Assembly (NCBI GenBank): GCA_013397795.1
Contig: VZTJ01004489.1
Location: 436,659 to 500,658 of the forward strand
From: Orthonyx spaldingii
Taxonomy: Eukaryota; Chordata; Aves; Passeriformes; Orthonychidae
Direction of reading: 5' to 3'
DNA: 64,000 nucleotides
Part shown: positions 59,904-64,000 of the stretch, in pieces
Position numbering within the stretch: the first letter of the stretch is position 1
Layout of the letters: each line of letters opens with the position of its first letter
Made by a program: the position numbers and the translations under genes
The notes under the pieces: generated by a model
What the model saw: the letters and a program-made list of their open reading frames with translations, nothing else
What the model was told of the DNA's origin: nothing
Databases searched by the model: none

Positions 59904-62900
59904 CCCCCCACCCTGAAGCCTCCAGTATGGGCCTGTTAAAGGGAAACTGCTACCATTCTTCCAGTTTGAAAAGACTGAATGGAGAAAAACTACACTAAAC
60001 AACCCAAATGTCTTGAGATGGCATCTCCCTCAGGTCTGCACCAAGCTCCTTGGAAGTAGAAGTATAGAGTTTATAGAAAAAGTTGCTGATTGCTAAATGC
60101 TTCAGACTGGATCACAGCTCCACCACAATTGCATTAGGGTAGTCACAGTCCTGACTTGATGTATCCTCAACAAGTTAGATGACAGACTGAGCTTTTTGTG
60201 TCAGTCTGAGAAGGATGGTTTTGGTGTGTCTCTATCAAAGTCTCACTAGTGTGCTGGAGACGTAGCACAGCTGCAGGATGTTTTTGCTTGCATGCTACAA
60301 GAATATTCTTTCAATTTATTTTCACGTTGCAAGCAGAATTTAACAAAAATTCCATCATTAATTTTTTTGTTGAAGTCCAAGTAGGTGATGCAAGATAATA
60401 GCCTAGTGCCAGGAAAATCACTGAACTTACGGAATAAATCTGTTGAGCTGTAGGCTTCTGAGGATCATCAGCTTGATCATAAGCAGGCTGAAGAAGGGCT
60501 CTAACTACTTTTCTAGAAGCTAGAGTCAAAGACAGACCCAAAATTGTTTGATTGTTATAACAGACTATGATATGGAAAAGGTTGCAAAATTACATGCTGC
60601 GGACCTTCAGATTGGTGAAAGCCATATAGTTGCTGAGGATATTTGTATAGCAAAAAAATCTTGGCAATATTGCTATGACAGGAGTCACTAGATGGCAATA
60701 TTACCTGTACTCTTACAAATCCATGTGTATGGGCATTGTCCAGCCTTTGGAAGAGGTGTACCTTGTTGTGTGGAGGTCTTTCTTCTTCATTGGGAGTTCA
60801 CGCCAGCCATAGGATCTTTCCAACCCCTTTCTGCATGGGGGGATTACTTGAATGCTGGTAACTGCATACAGAGTGTCCAAAAAGCCACTCTAATGGTGTA
60901 CCCACCAATTTATTTTTACACAGCTGTGCCAGAAAGAAAGAGTGATTTAGTGTGTATATATCCTACTCAGCTGTGCCTGCCATCAGCAGGGAAGTTGTAG
61001 TAGGGGGGTGGATGGGAGGTAGCAGTCAACTGGAGGTGTTTCTATAGCCCCACTCACCTAAATCTGCCAGCAAATGTGAGTTAAGGTTCCTTTTAATCTT
61101 TTGACTGGAGGCTGTACTGCCAAGCCTTCACATCTGCTACTACTCAGAGAAGCTGAGAGTAGCCCTCTTCATTCTGGTCTTGGCAGGTTTTGCACATGGT
61201 TCTGATTTTGTGTGAAGTTGATTGTAGGTATGTGCCGTAGAGGTTGTGCTAATCTACCAATTAAAAAAAAAATAAAAATCATAGGATTGCAATTTAGGAT
61301 TTCAGTACCTCTGTGAGAAGTATGGTTAAGAATAATGCTCTAGATTTAGCTGTTTACAGTTGATTGAGGGACTGGCTAGATAAAGTATGTGATATTAATA
61401 ACTGTGGGTGCTGGACTTGGCTCATTTTGTTGAAGGTTTCTTTGTTAGAATGCTGCAGCAATATTTTAGTAAAATTTGGCTTCTTTTTTAAATTCAGATT
61501 TTCACGGACAAATTTATGCCTGGTTCACACAGGTTATCTGGAAATCACAGAACTGTTGAAGTATGCAAGAAGTCTGCTCTTCTGCTCTTTTTGCTGCAGA
61601 TGTTGTTTCTATTGTTAACTGTTATGACTAAAAAAATTCATTGAAAAATTCTTAGGGGAACCCCAGCTCAGAAAACTCCTGATGCAGTTAATTATTTCTT
61701 CTTAATTTACACTTGAATGCAAAATAATAAATAATTGAGTTCTGAAAGTAAACACAAAATCAATTAAAACTTCCCCATATGAACTTTTATTAAAATATTG
61801 CAATTTGGGGATATTTATTTTAAATAGTGAAATTTCTAACAACTATAAAGAATATTATTTGGAATAGATTAGTAGTTTTCCTTCTCTCCATATTGTTCAA
61901 TATTTCCCACTGTGATGAGGACATTGTACTTTTTTGTTCTTGCAGCCACATATCCTATTCGGAAAGCCTATCCCAGGCTCACATATAGGACAGCCTTTTC
62001 TCAATTCTATAGTCAGTAGAGTAAGTCTGAGAAACATTAGTTTTCTCTCACCTGCATCATATTTTCTATTTGTGAACTAATTCTTCTGGAAGAAAATTCA
62101 AAAGCCTATTGTAAGTAACACACCCTTGAAATGGGAATACTCTTAGGAACAGCTTCATCTTGCAAATAAACAATAGAAATACAGACATTTCTTTTTTTCC
62201 CCCCCGCTAAGGAGAAAATAGCTCACACAACCCCTTTGGAGGTCATTGCATTTTCTCTTATCCTGAAAAAAAAGAGAGGCTTGTGCAATATGAGCTATGG
62301 AGTATTGATATCAATACAGATTGATAGTCACACAGCTATGCTCCTCCCCCCATCAGTCCCATAACCTCCTACACTGGTGCTCATCTCCCTGGGTTTCATG
62401 CATAGACATTTAAGCATAACATCTTACAGGATTCAATGTAATATTCTACTGGTAAAGATTCATCAAAGCAGGACAACCACTGATGGAGAAGGCATCTGTC
62501 AATCAATTGGCATTATTTCTCTAGCAAATACTAACAGAAAAAAAAAGAGGAGAAATCTGGTATTTCTTTCTTCTGATGTGCTGAATATTCACTTAAAATA
62601 CTAAAATTGTATTCACTAGCAACAACACCTATATGGGCTACTTGTCCTGTACTTACTAAGCTGCTGGATCCAAATGGTGTTACTGAAAGCCCAGGCTGAG
62701 GATTGCCAGGCCAACTCGCTATGCAGAGCACCAGGGTTTTTCCTGACTCTTATTTGCCCTTGGTGAGGGCCTCTGGTGAGCACTAGTGCTGCTGCTCCTC
62801 ATATCAAGTGAGGAAATTGAAATGTACTTGAATTAGAAACAGATGACTGGAATTTAGAGATGAGTTAAAACTGCTATAAGCAAAGGGCAAGAGTGATATA

Positions 62901-64000
62901 ATTAGTCTGGCTTGAGACTTCTTTGCTTAATGTGTGTATTAGAGTCCTTTCTTATAGCTTTAAAAAGTAACCAAGGAGGTATGAAACTGGTGCAGATACA
63001 AACAGAACTCTTGGATTTGAGCTCTACAGTTCACTCTTAGATCCAAAATGTCCCAAAGCAAAATGCCAGAGCCTGATTCTCTGCTGGTCCAGATCTTGCA
63101 CAGGTAGGATTTCAGTGGAATCAGTAAGATGGTTTCAAACTGAGATGGGAAGTAACAGATGACATTGGAATTTTTTCCTCTCTGCCTGCTGAAAATTTGT
63201 CTAGCCTCCTTGTTTTAATAATGAGAAAATTAAAATACAGAATAGAATCTGTCTCCATAATTTTGTACAAGTATGAGTCACTATTTAAGCTATAGGGCTT
63301 GGATCCATCTGTTTTACAAGCTTGAATTTGATGATGAACTTCTTTGTTTCTTCAGTGATCTCTTCACTATCAGCATTGTTAAAGGATATTAAAATGAAAC
63401 TTTCCAAGAAGGAAAGTGGTCCCCATTACTTTTTGGATGCTTTGTCCAGTGTTGGCTGTGCTCCAGGAGTGTGGTGATGTTGACATCCACTGCACTGATG
63501 TGTTGGTTGATGCAGCACTGCTGAATGATCTGGAGAGCCTTGGTTTTCCAAAGCCATCTAGCAATTGAAAACAAAAAAGTGAAACAAATCCAGTAACAGA
63601 TTAGTTCAGATGCTAAAGACAAACGAGGCTTTCTGTAAGTAACGTTTGGTTCTCACCTTGTCCTTCAGAGCCCTTAGCTGTTAGCTGAGACTCTCTGTGT
63701 TTTAAGTACTATGAATGGGTGTACTAAAGCCTCTGATCAAATGAACACAGAACTGCAGATAATTAATTCCTGTTACAGCTGCAGGAGTTGAAGAATAACT
63801 TGTGCCAAAGTACAGCAGAAGGACAGAACAGTTTTATTGCCGCAAACAGCAGAACATTCAGCATGTTCATGCTGCTTCAGAATAGCCTACGTGAAATGGG
63901 TGATGGAAACACCAGCTTTAGCACAGACTCATCTTGTTTGGCCAAGATGAGTCTAAAGTAATGGAGAGAACTCTGACCTCAGAAGTAGTCATGATGGAAG
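59904..64000. other. Unique AT-rich sequence, no gene seen
   Basis: About 4.1 kb without supportable genes. Includes the 16-bp perfect palindrome GTATTGATATCAATAC at 62,302-62,317, two abutting ATCAATA-type cores of the kind bound by ONECUT/CUT homeodomain factors. Overlapping 61- and 77-codon minus frames at 63,379-63,622 have no recognisable motif. Confidence 0.5.

Noticed and set aside
59655..60002. Open frames on both strands across the second gap
   Set aside because: They are open only because of the N stretch and low-complexity pyrimidine sequence.
63379..63622. Overlapping minus frames resembling a coding fragment
   Set aside because: Neither translation matches a family I can name, and both frames are short.
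1..64000. Search for endogenous viral sequence (retroviral LTRs, hepadnaviral or parvoviral fragments)
   Set aside because: No paired LTRs, primer-binding site, polypurine tract or viral protein motif was seen on either strand.

Overview
This is non-coding vertebrate nuclear DNA, most likely from a bird. It is AT-rich, strongly CpG-depleted outside a few patches, and has no long reading frame on either strand: the longest stop-to-stop frames are about 100-155 codons and none resembles a known protein. The lineage call rests on the interspersed repeats. At least six fragments belong to the CR1 LINE family, the dominant retrotransposon of birds and other sauropsids. They include 3' tails ending in the CR1-type 'gattctgtgattct' pattern and decayed ORF2 pieces with recognisable endonuclease and reverse-transcriptase-proximal motifs. 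No Alu, B1 or L1 was seen. Two assembly gaps (64 and 57 N) sit in C-rich tracts.

Layout. 0-10 kb: a 318-bp element with long terminal inverted repeats at the left edge (72-389), a nested palindrome at 2.2 kb, a short tandem duplication at 2.8 kb, then featureless sequence. 10-24 kb: a CR1 tail (10.7 kb, +), a CR1 tail in a GC-rich block (17.6-18.1 kb, +), a longer CR1 ORF2 remnant (22.2-23.0 kb, -) and, just beside it, a perfect 20-bp-arm hairpin at 23,258-23,305. 24-36 kb: a CR1 tail (28.9-29.3 kb, -) with an 18-bp palindrome against its 3' end, and an ancient tRNA-derived MIR/CORE-like SINE (34.9-35.2 kb, -). 36-48 kb: the first gap between two poly-C runs, a CR1 tail (43.4-43.7 kb, -), a CR1 endonuclease fragment (45.2-45.6 kb, +) and an isolated CpG cluster (47.0-47.2 kb). 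48-64 kb: mostly unique sequence, with CpG-retaining patches at 53.4-54.1 kb and 55.35-55.8 kb that are candidates for conserved regulatory DNA, and the second gap.

No protein-coding gene, rRNA, tRNA, CRISPR array or endogenous virus could be supported. Two plus-strand sites where a strong 3' splice-site consensus directly abuts a strong 5' splice-site consensus (9,628/9,629 and 15,473/15,474) have the form of recursive splice sites. They raise the possibility, as inference only, that the window is part of a very long intron of a plus-strand gene. The most distinctive items are the palindromic element at the left end, the perfect hairpin at 23.3 kb, the two recursive-splice-like sites and the CpG-retaining patches.
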